Source: an uncultured Alistipes sp. (GTDB lineage: Bacteria; Bacteroidota; Bacteroidia; Bacteroidales; Rikenellaceae). From it: 9,160 nucleotides of DNA. Within the stretch, counting starts at the first letter, position 1. Each line of letters starts with the position of its first letter. The stretch spans positions 1 through 9,160 of the forward strand of contig URBJ01000088.1 in assembly GCA_900546005.1 (NCBI GenBank), given 5' to 3'. Position numbers and translations under genes: made by a program. The notes beneath the pieces were generated by a model. It did not search any database, was not told the origin of the DNA, and saw only the letters and a list, made by a program, of their open reading frames with translations. Shown in pieces: positions 1 to 7,926 of this stretch.

Positions 1-72
1 CGACCCTCCTCCTCTTAATGAGAGTTTTCTGATTTTATGTTCCAAAAACCCTCTGAATATATCGCTTATGGT

Positions 73-102
73 TTTGAAAATCGATATTTTTTTGCATTTT
101 TG
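73..102 (+). promoter_or_regulatory. Candidate Bacteroidetes-type promoter for the GH106-like gene
   Basis: A TTTG at 73-76 is followed after 18 bases by CATTTTTG at 95-102. This resembles the Bacteroidetes primary sigma factor pattern of a -33 TTTG and a -7 TAnnTTTG, with one mismatch at the first base of the -7 element. Transcription would begin near 109 and give a leader of about 70 bases before the ATG at 180. The surrounding sequence is very T-rich, so a chance match is quite possible. Bases 1-72 hold no gene I can support. The call is an inference from consensus matching only. Confidence 0.3.
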
Positions 103-130
103 TAGAAAACTTGGGGGAGTTTCGTCCGTC

Positions 131-166
131 TCGAAGCGTTCGATGTCGGAGCAAAGCGCTCCCGAC
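131..166 (+). promoter_or_regulatory. Two tandem hairpins in the 5' leader of the GH106-like gene
   Basis: TCGAA (131-135) and TTCGA (139-143) can form a 5-bp stem with a 3-base loop. Directly after it, 145-152 pairs with 158-166 to give an 8-bp GC-rich stem with one bulged C and a 5-base loop. The second stem ends 13 bases before the ATG at 180, so it could affect ribosome access or mRNA stability. There is no T-run after it, so it is not an intrinsic terminator. The pairing is seen directly; any regulatory role is inference. Confidence 0.4.
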
Positions 167-179
167 TAAAATTCAATCT

Positions 180-3100
180 ATGAGAAATATTACTTTATTC
201 GTTTCGCTTGTCCTCGCAGCCGTCATGCTCTCGTGCTCCTCCGGCGGAAACAAGCAGAAAAGCGTCACTCTGAGCGATGATTCGCTCTACACCACGTTCC
301 AAGATCCGGGACACGAGTGGCGCGGAAAACCGTTCTGGTCGTGGAACGGACGGCTCGACAAAGACGAGCTGATCCGACAGCTCCATGTCTTCAAAGAGAT
401 GGGGATGGGCGGTGCCTTCATGCACTCCCGCGTCGGCCTGAAAACCGAATATCTGGGCTGGGACTGGTTCGACCTGACCAATGCCGTGGCCGATGAAGCC
501 GAAAAAATCGGCATGGAGGCCTATCTCTACGACGAAGACCGTTGGCCCTCGGGAAGTGCAGGCGGTATGGTCACAAAAGACCCGAAATATCGGCAAAACC
601 ATGTCACCTTGTACACGATGCCGGCCGAAGAGTTCGTTTGGGACAACGATTCGATCGTCTCCGCATTCGCCTGCAAGCTCGACGGCATCAACTACTCGGA
701 ACTGGAACAGCTGACCAAAGAGTCCGACATGTCGAAATATGCCGGAAAGACCGTGCTGAAATTCCAGCACGAAACTGCCCCGTGCAACGACAACTACAAC
801 GGATATACCTATCTGGATCCGATGAGCCGCGAGGCCACGGACCGCTACATCAAGCTGACCCACGAAGCCTACAAAAAGTACTGCGGCGACCGTCTCGGTA
901 AAAATATCGTCGGTATTTTCACCGATGAACCCCATCGGGGAAATCTCTTCGGAAATGCAGCTGGGGGTACCCAAAGTGGTGCCAACAAAGTTCCGTGGAC
1001 GCCGAACATGCTCAAAGAGTACAAAAAAGCCTTTGGCGGCGATCTGGCTGCCGATCTGCCGAAACTCTTCCTGCGCGAAAACGGAGAACGGGTCAACGAC
1101 GTCAAATGGAAATACTGTGAACTGACCGAAAAGCTCTTCCTTAAGAATTTCGCCAAACCGCAATACGACTGGTGTGCCAAGAACAACATGATCTACACCG
1201 GCCACGTCCTGCACGAAAACACCTTCTCGAACCAGACCTCCGTTTTGGGTTCGGTAATGCGTTACTATGAGTACATGCAGACCCCCGGTGTGGATATGCT
1301 CACCGAAAACGACAACTCCTATTGGGTCGTAAAACAACTCTCTTCGGTTGCCCGTCAGCTGGGACAGAAATGGCTGCTTTCCGAACTGTACGGATGCACC
1401 GGATGGCAGTTCAACTTTGCCAGCCACAAAGCCGTAGGCGACTGGCAAGCCCTGTTCGGTATCAACCTCCGTTGCCACCACCTTTCGTGGTACACGATGG
1501 AAGGCGAGGCCAAACGTGACTATCCGGCCAGCATCTTTTTCCAATCCCCTTGGTGGAAGGAGTATAAATATGTCGAAGACTACTTCTCCCGTTTGGGAGT
1601 CATGCTGAATCAGGGAGCTCCCGTGTGCGATGTATTGATCGTCAACCCGATCGAAAGCGTATGGAGCCAAGTTTGCGTATCCTCTTTCAACAACCTGTGG
1701 TCGGCAACCCCCGAAATCAGCAAAATGGAGGAAAAATATGCCGATCTGTTCCACTGGCTGGCCGGTGAACGAATCGACTTCGACTATGGCGACGAAGAGA
1801 TGATGAGCCGTCTGTCCAAAGTCGGAAAAGACGACGAGGGTAATCCGGTCTTCAAAGTGGGGCAAGCCGCCTATCGTACCGTTCTGGTCGGCAATATGGA
1901 GACTATGCGCGAATCGACACTCAAAGCTCTCCAAAAATTTGCCAAAGCAGGTGGAAACATCATCTTCATGGGTGAAGCTCCGAAATACGTAGACGTCGAG
2001 CCGTCCGAAGCTCCAGCTACGCTGGCTTCCCAATGTATCCAAGTCGACTATGCCGAACAACCCGTTCTGGATGCTGTAAAGAACGCAATCCGGTCTGTGG
2101 TTCAAGTAACCGATGCTGCCGGCAACAACTTGACGAATATTTACGGACAGGTTCGGAAAGACAACGACCGCTATTATGTCGTCCTGATGAACATGGACCG
2201 CAACAAAAAGTACGACTCCGTAACCATCACCCTTCCCTATGCAGGCAACGTCGCCATGTGGGATTGCAAAACCGGCAAAGTATGGAAACAACCGGCCAAC
2301 AGCTCGGCCGAAGAGGGATCGGTACTGTTCACCTCGTTTGAACCGATCGAAGAGAAGGTCTACACGATTTCGGCCGAATACCCGACCTTCGCAGCCGATC
2401 AGCCCACCATCACCGAAAAGAGCCGTCAGGCCCTGCCCGACACGTACGAATACACCTTGAATGAGCCCAATATCTGTGTATTGGATGTCGCCACATGGCA
2501 ACTCGACGAAGGAGAAAAACAACCGTTGACCGAGATTCTGAAAATCGACCGGGCACTCCGTAAACATTATGGTCTGCCCTATCGAGGAGGGGGTATGCTC
2601 CAGCCTTGGTATGCTGAAAAATATCGCAGCGACGACTACAAGAAACTGTTGGGTGTTATCCGGATGGAGTTCCCGTTCAACATTTCGGTTATGCCGTCCG
2701 ACTCGGTCTTCCTCTGCATGGAGACCCCCGAGCGGTTCACCGTATTGGTCAATGGACGGAAGATCGACAACACGCCGAACGGCTGGTTCATCGATAACAG
2801 CATCCACAAGATCGCAATCCCCGCGCGCCGTTTGCAGACCGGTGCGAACAAGATCGAACTGATCGGCCATTTCAGCCAGAATCTCGACCTCGAAGCCATC
2901 TACCTGATCGGTAACTTCGGAGTAAGTCTGAACGGCATCCAAAAGACGCTTACAGCTCTTCCAAGCAAGCTGAAAGTCGGCGATATTTCAACACAGGGAT
3001 TGCCCTTCTACTCGGGTGCAGTATGCTACAAGATCAACAACCTGCCCAAACCTGCATCCGGGGAAAGGATTATGCTGACAATGGACGGCTTTGACGGTGG

Positions 3101-3383
3101 ATGTATCGAGTTGAACAACGAGTATGCCCATCAGATTTGTGGATGGCTACCTTACCAGCTCGACTTGACCCAAGTGGCAGAAAAAGGCGATACGGCGGAA
3201 CTGAACGTCGTACTCACCCGCAGAAACACCTTCGGGCCGTTGCATGCACTGCCTGCTTTGGTCGGCGCATACGGACCGGGGAACTGGGTTACCGAAGGCA
3301 GTTCGTTCACGATGAACCAATATGTACTGCTTCCTGCCGGATTGACCCATCAACCCGAACTGATTATCGAAGAGGTAAAATAA
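180..3383 (+). CDS. GH106-like glycoside hydrolase, lipoprotein (putative alpha-L-rhamnosidase family)
   Basis: A 1067-residue exported glycosidase, probably releasing a terminal sugar such as L-rhamnose from plant or host glycans in the periplasm or at the outer membrane. The start at 180 is preferred over an in-frame upstream start at 111 because it gives a signal peptide at once: a hydrophobic run at residues 4-17 and a lipobox MLSC with lipidated Cys19. Residues after the Cys (SSGGNKQK) lack the acidic surface-export signal, so a periplasm-facing position is plausible. The catalytic barrel (about 45-480) carries FWSWNG, a YDEDRWPSG loop near 117-125, TDEP with Glu250 and SELYG with Glu402. 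Both glutamates are candidate catalytic acids. A Rossmann-like domain (about 480-610), a small beta domain, and two jelly-roll domains (about 820-920 and 935-1060, with a GPLH motif) follow. Length fits GH106-type proteins. No SusC/SusD, sigma/anti-sigma or other CAZyme gene lies beside it, and a terminator follows closely. The family-level call is firm; the substrate is not, since this FWSWNG subgroup differs from characterised GH106 enzymes. Confidence 0.85.
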   Translation: MRNITLFVSLVLAAVMLSCSSGGNKQKSVTLSDDSLYTTFQDPGHEWRGKPFWSWNGRLDKDELIRQLHVFKEMGMGGAFMHSRVGLKTEYLGWDWFDLTNAVADEAEKIGMEAYLYDEDRWPSGSAGGMVTKDPKYRQNHVTLYTMPAEEFVWDNDSIVSAFACKLDGINYSELEQLTKESDMSKYAGKTVLKFQHETAPCNDNYNGYTYLDPMSREATDRYIKLTHEAYKKYCGDRLGKNIVGIFTDEPHRGNLFGNAAGGTQSGANKVPWTPNMLKEYKKAFGGDLAADLPKLFLRENGERVNDVKWKYCELTEKLFLKNFAKPQYDWCAKNNMIYTGHVLHENTFSNQTSVLGSVMRYYEYMQTPGVDMLTENDNSYWVVKQLSSVARQLGQKWLLSELYGCTGWQFNFASHKAVGDWQALFGINLRCHHLSWYTMEGEAKRDYPASIFFQSPWWKEYKYVEDYFSRLGVMLNQGAPVCDVLIVNPIESVWSQVCVSSFNNLWSATPEISKMEEKYADLFHWLAGERIDFDYGDEEMMSRLSKVGKDDEGNPVFKVGQAAYRTVLVGNMETMRESTLKALQKFAKAGGNIIFMGEAPKYVDVEPSEAPATLASQCIQVDYAEQPVLDAVKNAIRSVVQVTDAAGNNLTNIYGQVRKDNDRYYVVLMNMDRNKKYDSVTITLPYAGNVAMWDCKTGKVWKQPANSSAEEGSVLFTSFEPIEEKVYTISAEYPTFAADQPTITEKSRQALPDTYEYTLNEPNICVLDVATWQLDEGEKQPLTEILKIDRALRKHYGLPYRGGGMLQPWYAEKYRSDDYKKLLGVIRMEFPFNISVMPSDSVFLCMETPERFTVLVNGRKIDNTPNGWFIDNSIHKIAIPARRLQTGANKIELIGHFSQNLDLEAIYLIGNFGVSLNGIQKTLTALPSKLKVGDISTQGLPFYSGAVCYKINNLPKPASGERIMLTMDGFDGGCIELNNEYAHQICGWLPYQLDLTQVAEKGDTAELNVVLTRRNTFGPLHALPALVGAYGPGNWVTEGSSFTMNQYVLLPAGLTHQPELIIEEVK

Positions 3384-3409
3384 TCACAGACAAGATTTAC
3401 TTTCGTGAG

Positions 3410-3444
3410 GAGAGGCGGACCTGAATGTCCGCCTCTCTTTTTTT
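3410..3444 (+). terminator. Intrinsic terminator after the GH106-like gene
   Basis: An 11-bp perfect GC-rich stem (3410-3420 with 3427-3437) with a 6-base loop is followed by seven T residues (3438-3444). It starts 27 bases after the TAA stop at 3381-3383. This is a textbook rho-independent terminator. It separates the glycosidase transcript from the peptidase gene, so the two are probably not one operon. Confidence 0.93.
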
Positions 3445-3597
3445 GCTAAAAATGAAGAAATTATTACCTATATCACCCAATTATTCCTATCTTTATGGTA
3501 CAGATATTTGTATGAATGCTTGAGACTTGTCCCGCGACAGGGCCTTCCTATTTGTTTACCCCTTCCCAACTTACGTGTAGCCTTATCCTAAAAACCT

Positions 3598-5250
3598 ATG
3601 AAAACAGGAAAAACTATGTTCATACGTAAATTTTTTGTGTCTATTCTCCTTTCGCTCGTGTTATTTCCATCTTTCGGATTCAGCAAGCAGAGAGATGTTC
3701 AAACAATCGTTATGGACAGCATGCAGGCTGCCCGTTATATCGATTCGGTTCGGCAACTTCGACTGCGGGAAATTGACTTTATTGTAGACCAAATAGAAAA
3801 CACATATATCTCGGGACGCCGAGGACTGAATGATCGAGAATGGGAAGATCGTCTCACAATTCTCCGGGACGCTGTTACACGAACTGCTCACGCTCCTAAT
3901 TTCACTTATTACTACATGTGGTGCTATTTAGGTTTTCTCATACAGGATCAACATTTCGATTTTCCCGACGGAGGAGTGTACAATCGGTCCCGCATATTCA
4001 CTCGGAATGATTTAATCCTCCCGCTTTGGGTTCAGACGTGGGAAGACGGGACAGTGTATAATGTAAAGGACTATACAGGGGTAATCCCGGCTCATGCACA
4101 GATTCTAAGCGTCAACGGCCGCGATGCACAGGAAACCGCCCAGAGAAACCGAATGATGTTTCCGGGCGAAGAAGCCTATGCCATGGCATGGATGAATGCC
4201 GTCGACGAGACCGATCCCCGCATGTGGAATGCTTTCGCCAACTTTTTCTGGATGCGCGGGCACCGTCCTCCTTTCAAAGTAGTCTATAAAGCTCAAGGGA
4301 GTGACCGTCCCGACACCGTTGTCTTGAACGGAATGGCGCGGGGTGACATATATAAGGAGTTCCAAAAATCGGATGATAAATATCGTGTACGGAGTAGTAG
4401 AGGGGCTCGCCTCCGTCCCATAGAATACCGGAACATGCAGGACAGCATCGGTGTACTGACCATCAACATAATGTGGGGCAAGCGTTGGACACCCATGTTG
4501 CTGTTTGGCAAAGACCAACGTTACCCCCGTATGCTTCGGCGTGCAATGCGCAGCATTGACCGTGATGGAATCAAGAACTTGATCATCGACCTGAGCATCT
4601 GTCCGGGAGGTTTATCCGAGAACATCTACAAAACACTGGACTACTTCACGGACCGTCCGGTCGACCGGACAAATATCTACCGGGTGACGGACAACAACCG
4701 CAAAATCGTACAGGCCCTCATTTCAAACGATCATCTTACACCCAAGGCCGACCGTCGCCGGCTGTCGGATTTAGTCGGAGGTTTGAAGTCCGGGACGCTC
4801 TTTCGTACGGATACACTTTTCCCGATGCAGTACCAGCCACAGCCTCAGGAACACAGCTATCGAGGAAATGTGTATATTCTGACGGGGCCTCAAACTTACT
4901 CAGCCGCACAAGTATTGGTGCAGTATTTCCAACATCTCGGCATCGGTCTGGTAGCCGGTCAACATTGCGGAGGTTTCACGGAGGTTACATTAGGTAGTGC
5001 TCCTAACATTCCTTTGCCCTTGAGCTCAACAATGCCGTTTCATGTACCTGTAGGCAAAATGGCTCTGTTTTCGGGCAGGGAGGATTCATATCGCTATCCT
5101 CCGGTGGATATACCGATCGACCATCCGTTCGAGGAGTGGTTGAAGCGGGAGAACCACAGTCTGGACCGACTGATCGAGATGATTCGAAAGGGAGAAGTGG
5201 ACTCTATCGTTTCTTCAACATCCAAATCGAACGAAGCCTCAATCCAATAG
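3598..5250 (+). CDS. Secreted S41-family (tail-specific/tricorn-like) peptidase
   Basis: A 550-residue exported serine peptidase of clan SK, probably acting in the periplasm or outside the cell. An N-terminal signal peptide (hydrophobic run about residues 12-28, positive n-region FIRK) is likely cleaved near residue 29. The true start could be the second ATG at 3616, which has an AGGA six to seven bases upstream; both starts keep the signal. A helical N-terminal part (about 40-120) ends in QDQHFDF, where His119 matches the conserved histidine region seen before the core in many S41 proteins. Residues 139-180 look PDZ-like, with IPAHAQILSVNG. The S41 core (about 283-510) has NLIIDLSICPGG (327-338), then LTGPQTYSAAQ with likely nucleophile Ser435, and ends in a PPVDIPID strand typical of the family. 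No lysine lies about 25 residues after the serine, so the CtpA Ser-Lys dyad is not evident. I see no convincing promoter in 3445-3597. Its substrate is unknown. Confidence 0.85.
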   Translation: MKTGKTMFIRKFFVSILLSLVLFPSFGFSKQRDVQTIVMDSMQAARYIDSVRQLRLREIDFIVDQIENTYISGRRGLNDREWEDRLTILRDAVTRTAHAPNFTYYYMWCYLGFLIQDQHFDFPDGGVYNRSRIFTRNDLILPLWVQTWEDGTVYNVKDYTGVIPAHAQILSVNGRDAQETAQRNRMMFPGEEAYAMAWMNAVDETDPRMWNAFANFFWMRGHRPPFKVVYKAQGSDRPDTVVLNGMARGDIYKEFQKSDDKYRVRSSRGARLRPIEYRNMQDSIGVLTINIMWGKRWTPMLLFGKDQRYPRMLRRAMRSIDRDGIKNLIIDLSICPGGLSENIYKTLDYFTDRPVDRTNIYRVTDNNRKIVQALISNDHLTPKADRRRLSDLVGGLKSGTLFRTDTLFPMQYQPQPQEHSYRGNVYILTGPQTYSAAQVLVQYFQHLGIGLVAGQHCGGFTEVTLGSAPNIPLPLSSTMPFHVPVGKMALFSGREDSYRYPPVDIPIDHPFEEWLKRENHSLDRLIEMIRKGEVDSIVSSTSKSNEASIQ

Positions 5251-5341
5251 CACTTTTTCCGAATCCCCAAAAAACATTTCACGAAATCTCAAAACACGTC
5301 TCTCCATAAATATCGCATAGCCGAGTTTTCGTGCAATAACA

Positions 5342-5378
5342 AGCGAGGCGCATCCAAAGTTAATGGATGCGCCTCGCT
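5342..5378. terminator. Convergent, probably bidirectional terminator hairpin between the peptidase gene and metY
   Basis: A 15-bp perfect stem (5342-5356 with 5364-5378) closes a 7-base loop. It lies 91 bases after the peptidase stop and 67 bases beyond the metY stop, in the gap between two convergent genes. On the minus strand it is followed by a weak T-rich tract (TTGTTATT), on the plus strand by a pyrimidine-rich CT stretch. Neither is a perfect U-run, but stem length and position support a shared terminator. Nothing else is recognisable in 5251-5445. Confidence 0.75.
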
Positions 5379-5445
5379 CTCCTCTCTCAATATAAAATTC
5401 AGTACTATTCCGATCCCTATATAGTCCGGAAATCCAAATTATTCA

Positions 5446-6744
5446 CTACTTTACCTGATCCAATGCCTGCTCGATATCAGCAATGATATCTTCGACATCT
5501 TCGATACCCACCGAAAAACGGATCAGATCCGGCGCTACACCGGCTTCTACCAACTGCTCGTCGGTCAACTGACGATGTGTATGGCTTGCAGGATGCAGTA
5601 CAGAGGTCCGTGCATCGGCTACGTGGGTCACAATAGCCGTCAGTTTCAGGCTGTCGATAAACCGGATCGACTCATCGCGACCTCCCTTCAGCCCGAAAGC
5701 TACCACTCCGCACGATCCATTGGGCAAATATTTCTGACCCAACTCATAATACTTGTCTCCCTTCAAACCGCAATAGTGAACCCAAGCCACCTTGTCGCTC
5801 CGTTTTTGAAGATATTCTGCCACTTTCAGCGCATTCTCACAGTGACGGGGAACTCGAAGATGAAGCGTTTCCAGCCCAATATTCAACAGAAATGCATTGT
5901 GCGGCGAAGGAATAGATCCCAGATCTCGCATCAACTGAACCGTAGCCTTCGTTATGTAGGCCAACTTGCCAAATTGTTTGGTGTAGGTCAGACCGTGATA
6001 CGACTCATCGGGTGTCGTCAGTCCGGGGAATTTATCGGCGTGCGCCTCCCAATCGAAATTTCCGCTGTCGACAATCGCTCCTCCTACACTGGTCGCATGC
6101 CCATCCATATATTTCGTCGTCGAGTGCGTCACGATATCTGCACCCCACTCGAAGGGACGACAGTTGATCGGCGTGGCAAAGGTGTTGTCCACAACCAAGG
6201 GTACCCCATGGCTGTGAGCGATCCGCGCAAATTTCTCAATATCGAGCACTTCTACTGCCGGATTCGAAATCGTCTCTCCGAACAACGCTTTGGTATTCGG
6301 ACGGAAAGCCTTGGCAATCTCCTCTTCCGAAGCGTTCTGATCGACAAAAGTCACGTCAATCCCCATTTTGGGCATGGTGACGCCAAACAGATTATAGGTA
6401 CCGCCATAGATCGTCGAAGCACTGACGATATGATCGCCCGCAGAACAGAGATTCAAAATGGCATAGAACGAAGCTGCCTGTCCCGACGAGGTCAACATCG
6501 CTGCAACACCGCCTTCGAGAGCCGCAATCTTGGCTGCTACCGCATCGTTGGTCGGATTTTGCAACCGCGTATAAAAATACCCACTCTCCTTCAGGTCGAA
6601 CAAATCGGCCATCTGTTCGCTCGTCTCATATCGGTAAGTCGTACTCTGATAGATCGGCACAACTCTCGGTTCTCCCTTTTTAGGCGTCCAGCCCGCTTGC
6701 ACGCAAAGCGTCCCCAAATGAAGTTTTTTGCTATCCTTGCTCAT
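5446..6744 (-). CDS. metY: O-acetylhomoserine sulfhydrylase (O-acetylhomoserine aminocarboxypropyltransferase)
   Basis: A cytoplasmic PLP enzyme of the Cys/Met-metabolism family (fold type I). It joins O-acetyl-L-homoserine and sulfide to give L-homocysteine and acetate, the direct sulfhydrylation route to methionine. The protein has 432 residues from the ATG at 6744, normal for MetY and longer than cystathionine gamma-synthase or MetZ. A TTG three codons upstream is less likely as start. Visible motifs are YTRLQNPT (about 58-65), SSGQAA (86-91, PLP phosphate binding), VVDNTFATP with Asp186 (pyridine nitrogen), HSTTKYMDGH with PLP Lys211, and RFSVGIED with Arg409 (substrate carboxylate). All key residues appear intact. 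It lies 24 bp downstream of the SGNH hydrolase gene on the same strand and may share its transcript, although a candidate promoter sits in the end of that gene. MetY is favoured over cystathionine gamma-synthase by length and by the N-terminal LHLGTLCVQAGW segment. Confidence 0.95.
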   Translation of the reverse strand: MSKDSKKLHLGTLCVQAGWTPKKGEPRVVPIYQSTTYRYETSEQMADLFDLKESGYFYTRLQNPTNDAVAAKIAALEGGVAAMLTSSGQAASFYAILNLCSAGDHIVSASTIYGGTYNLFGVTMPKMGIDVTFVDQNASEEEIAKAFRPNTKALFGETISNPAVEVLDIEKFARIAHSHGVPLVVDNTFATPINCRPFEWGADIVTHSTTKYMDGHATSVGGAIVDSGNFDWEAHADKFPGLTTPDESYHGLTYTKQFGKLAYITKATVQLMRDLGSIPSPHNAFLLNIGLETLHLRVPRHCENALKVAEYLQKRSDKVAWVHYCGLKGDKYYELGQKYLPNGSCGVVAFGLKGGRDESIRFIDSLKLTAIVTHVADARTSVLHPASHTHRQLTDEQLVEAGVAPDLIRFSVGIEDVEDIIADIEQALDQVK

Positions 6745-6768
6745 AAAACACAATTATTAAATTCTCAC

Positions 6769-7869
6769 TTATTTTTGCTCGGGACAAAAATAGCGATTAT
6801 CCCGAAATATTTCGCGAATCTTTTTTTCATAACCGGCTGCCGTCGCCTCCATACCCAAATCGTTAGGATGGACACCATCAACCGTTCCATCCTCCGGGAA
6901 GTCCATCTCCTCGCATTTAAAAAGATAGAGGTCCTTCACGCCCTCTCGGCACAGCGCCTCATAACAGTTTCTCAGCAGCTCGTTTTTGTGCAACACACCC
7001 GGATCACCCAACTGGGACATGCCCCCTTCGTGCTCAACCAAAAGAATCGGAGCGCCGCTCGCCTCCCTCAGCTTGGTCACTCCATACCGGAAACGGCTCA
7101 CAAACTGTTCGTCCTCCATATAGGGTACATTCGGAATGCAATCTATGATGTAGAGTCGAGCCGGCACCTCGGCAATCAGATCTATGATTTCCGGGTCCAT
7201 CTGCCCGTTTCCCGAAAAGCCCAGATTCATCAACGGATATTGCAGACGGCGTGAGAGCACATTGGTCCACGCCATTCCCGGACGCGAAGCGCAACCGCCC
7301 TGAAGAATCGAGGTCCCGTAAGCCACGATCGGACAAGCATCATCGCACGGTACCCACTCGAACTGCATGGTTGAGTCAACCCCCACTTCCAACCATTCGA
7401 CATGATTATACAACGGCAGATAGAGTCGATACTCGTGTAGATCGTCCCCTGCATAGCGGAATGTGTAGCGAATCGTATCGCCAAAACGCCAATCGATATC
7501 CCTTGCCGTAAAGTGCCACTCTCCGTCGGTTTCGTTCATGACATACAGATCGACTCCGGAAACCCCTGTTGCTGGCATGTGTTGCATATCTATCTCTCCG
7601 GACACACCGTAACGGACCGTAATAGACGGAGCGTTCGTACGGAAAAGTACCGAAAGACCGGCTGAGTGGGTTGACAAATTCCACAACGACGGGCGTATCT
7701 TTTCTCGAATCCGATCGGGCAAACGATTGTAGCTTCCCGACAACTCCTCATACCATCCTTGTCCCTCCACCACACGCCCTTCGGCCTGCATCGGATTGTA
7801 CCACCGCGTCTGCGCACTTGCAAATCCCGCACACAGACACAGCAAACATGCAATGATCGATTTCTTCAT
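6769..7869 (-). CDS. Secreted GxDLY-domain SGNH/GDSL hydrolase (putative carbohydrate esterase)
   Basis: A 366-residue exported esterase or acylhydrolase, likely removing acyl groups such as acetate from a glycan in the periplasm or outside the cell. The start at 7869 gives a clear signal peptide, MKKSIIACLLCLCAGFASA, cleaved before Gln20. An in-frame upstream start at 7932 would bury it. Residues about 22-170 form the N-terminal beta domain and carry the diagnostic GVDLY motif at 105-109. The SGNH domain (about 178-360) has block I YGTSILQGG with nucleophile Ser187, block II GFSGNG with Gly217 and Gly220, block III DCIPN with Asn247, and block V VDGVHPNDLG with Asp331 and His334. The catalytic set is complete. 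This architecture matches the Pfam pairing of SGNH_hydr_N with GDSL-like lipase/acylhydrolase. It is followed 24 bp later by metY, a partner with no obvious biochemical link. Substrate is unknown. Confidence 0.9.
   Translation of the reverse strand: MKKSIIACLLCLCAGFASAQTRWYNPMQAEGRVVEGQGWYEELSGSYNRLPDRIREKIRPSLWNLSTHSAGLSVLFRTNAPSITVRYGVSGEIDMQHMPATGVSGVDLYVMNETDGEWHFTARDIDWRFGDTIRYTFRYAGDDLHEYRLYLPLYNHVEWLEVGVDSTMQFEWVPCDDACPIVAYGTSILQGGCASRPGMAWTNVLSRRLQYPLMNLGFSGNGQMDPEIIDLIAEVPARLYIIDCIPNVPYMEDEQFVSRFRYGVTKLREASGAPILLVEHEGGMSQLGDPGVLHKNELLRNCYEALCREGVKDLYLFKCEEMDFPEDGTVDGVHPNDLGMEATAAGYEKKIREIFRDNRYFCPEQK
6785..6792 (-). promoter_or_regulatory. Candidate internal promoter (-7 element) for metY
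   Basis: Read on the minus strand, 6792 to 6785 is TATTTTTG, a full match to the Bacteroidetes -7 pattern TAnnTTTG. It lies inside the last codons of the SGNH hydrolase gene, 41 to 48 bases upstream of the metY ATG, and would give a leader of about 34 bases. A -33 TTTG is not clear at the expected spacing. It would allow metY to be expressed apart from the esterase gene. Consensus matching only. Confidence 0.35.
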
Positions 7870-7894
7870 AAAATAGCGTTTATGTTTATCGCCC

Positions 7895-7926
7895 CTAAGG
7901 TAGTTATAAATGGAGCAAAAACCAAG
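7895..7926 (-). promoter_or_regulatory. Candidate promoter for the SGNH hydrolase-metY unit
   Basis: On the minus strand CTTG (7926-7923) is followed after 20 bases by TACCTTAG (7902-7895). This matches the Bacteroidetes -33 TTTG / -7 TAnnTTTG pattern with one mismatch in each box. Transcription would start near 7888 and give a leader of about 19 bases before the ATG at 7869. Placement directly before the gene and the fit in spacing support it; it has not been tested against background. Confidence 0.4.

Noticed and set aside
10..28. A small CTCT-AGAG hairpin followed by TTTT near the left edge, possibly the terminator of an upstream gene
   Set aside because: The stem is only 4 bp and AT-containing, and the upstream gene is not in the window to judge it.
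111..179. An upstream in-frame extension of the glycosidase
   Set aside because: The extra 23 residues would put a charged segment before the lipoprotein signal peptide, and the two leader hairpins lie within it. The ATG at 180 gives a proper lipobox signal.
195..2942. A 915-codon open frame on the minus strand, antisense to the glycosidase gene
   Set aside because: It lies wholly within a well-supported gene on the other strand, its translation shows no domain or motif, and it has no promoter or leader of its own. Codon bias of the sense gene readily keeps the antisense frame open.
5575..7254. A 559-codon plus-strand open frame antisense to metY and the SGNH hydrolase
   Set aside because: Both genes on the minus strand have complete catalytic motifs. 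The antisense product is rich in Arg, Ile and His with no recognisable domain and crosses the gap between two genes.
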